This document shows, piece after piece, positions 15,312 to 15,831 of a stretch of 15,831 nt of DNA. Positions within the stretch are counted from its first letter, which is position 1; each line of letters begins with the position of its first letter. The stretch is from Methanobacterium sp. (lineage in GTDB: Archaea > Methanobacteriota > Methanobacteria > Methanobacteriales > Methanobacteriaceae), in contig PMMV01000065.1 in the NCBI GenBank assembly GCA_003162115.1, positions 14,316-30,146 on the forward strand, given 5' to 3'. The notes beneath the pieces were generated by a model. It saw nothing but the letters and a program-made list of their open reading frames with translations, was not told the DNA's origin and did no database searches. Both the position numbers and the translations under genes were made by a program.

Positions 15312-15506
15312 TTATCTGCCTCTTATAAGTTTTTTACTAAGATTTTCCATTTTTTTAGCTGATTTAATTTGTTTCTCCATGTTACCATCTTCTATTACTA
15401 TACCACCCTGATAACCACATTTCTGGCATGTCCATATTCCTGTCTGGGGTACTAGAATCTTAATTTTTTTTGAACCACACCTTGGACATGAAGTTTTTTT
15501 TCCCAT
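15312..15506 (-). CDS. Small zinc-ribbon protein, 64 residues
   Basis: A small protein with one zinc ribbon: C7-x2-C10 (TSCPRCGSKKI) and C27-x2-C30 (WTCQKCGYQGG), the layout of TFIIB- or RpoM-like ribbons with a WxCxxCGYxG second knuckle. The C-terminal 25 residues are lysine-rich and probably helical and basic (KQIKSAKKMENLSKKLIRGR). The start ATG is supported by AGGAGA on the minus strand at 15513-15518, and TATA-like TATATAAAA lies just upstream (15528-15538). Small proteins of this layout are common in methanogens; functions such as RNA or ribosome binding are guesses. It has its own promoter and is the last protein gene before the tRNA pair. Confidence 0.72.
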   Translation of the reverse strand: MGKKTSCPRCGSKKIKILVPQTGIWTCQKCGYQGGIVIEDGNMEKQIKSAKKMENLSKKLIRGR

Positions 15507-15527
15507 AATTTTCTCTCCTAAATATTG

Positions 15528-15540
15528 ATTTTATATACTA
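15528..15540 (-). promoter_or_regulatory. TATA-like box of the small zinc-ribbon gene
   Basis: Reading the minus strand, TAGTATATAAAAT lies about 22-34 bases before the ATG at 15506. This distance would start the message almost at the ribosome site, giving a very short leader. Confidence 0.45.
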
Positions 15541-15648
15541 ATTGTTCTTAAAATCTTTGAAATGAATAAATTTATAGTTAGAATTTCGAAAAAATTGGAG
15601 TCAAAAGTAAATAGATATCGTATTTTATGCTAGAATTCAAAGAATTAA

Positions 15649-15722
<74 letters not shown>

Positions 15723-15724
15723 AA

Positions 15725-15796
<72 letters not shown>

Positions 15797-15809
15797 AAAT
15801 GAGTCCATC

Positions 15810-15822
15810 TTGAATATAACTC
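15810..15822 (-). promoter_or_regulatory. TATA-like box of the tRNA-Val/tRNA-Phe transcript
   Basis: On the minus strand AGTTATATTCAA lies 14-26 bases before the tRNA-Val 5' end. It is the only box-A-like stretch before the window ends and would start transcription close to the tRNA. Confidence 0.4.
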
Positions 15823-15831
15823 TATTCCTAT

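Overview
The window looks like a chromosomal segment of a methanogenic archaeon, most likely class Methanobacteria and perhaps a Methanobacterium-like species. This rests on genes for methanofuran (mfnD, mfnF), methanopterin (beta-RFAP synthase) and probably coenzyme B (homoaconitase small subunit), on archaeal ether lipid genes (carS and a tetraether synthase homologue), on A+T-rich DNA with archaeal TATA-like boxes, on GGAGGT/GGTGAT ribosome sites, and on tRNA genes without encoded CCA. The genus is an inference; the cofactor and lipid genes are what the sequence shows.

Layout. 1-636: 3' part of a polysaccharide flippase gene, entering from outside. 731-2457, minus strand: hisA and an EamA-type transporter. 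2646-5030, plus: truA and a large DUF460-type protein with a RuvC-like N-terminus and a long coiled coil. 5031-5617: the only long stretch without an intact gene; it holds a T-rich terminator, what looks like a small decayed coding sequence broken over three frames, and the mfnD leader. 5618-7701: mfnD and mfnF, overlapping by 4 bases. 7900-8418, minus: carS, divergent from a plus-strand run starting near 8486: tetraether synthase homologue, beta-RFAP synthase and aksE/hacB-type small subunit, closely spaced. 11751-13023: zinc-finger protein overlapping pcm. 13183-14460: MtaB-type tRNA methylthiotransferase. 14605-15243: double zinc-ribbon membrane protein. 15312-15506, minus: 64-residue zinc-ribbon protein. 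15649-15796, minus: tRNA-Val(GAC) followed after 3 bases by tRNA-Phe(GAA).

How the genes fit together. The middle of the window (5.6-11.5 kb) is a loose cluster for things a methanogen must make for itself: the C1 carriers methanofuran and methanopterin, the chain-elongation route to coenzyme B, and the membrane lipid core. The flanks are general housekeeping (histidine, tRNA pseudouridine and methylthio modification, protein repair, tRNA genes). There are no insertion sequences, CRISPR arrays, integrases or phage genes. I found no clear new multi-gene system. The points most worth a second look are the tetraether synthase homologue sitting between a lipid gene and a pterin gene, the odd start region of the DUF460 gene, the broken gene before mfnD, the zinc-finger/pcm overlap, and two 11-bp-arm inverted repeats in front of promoters.
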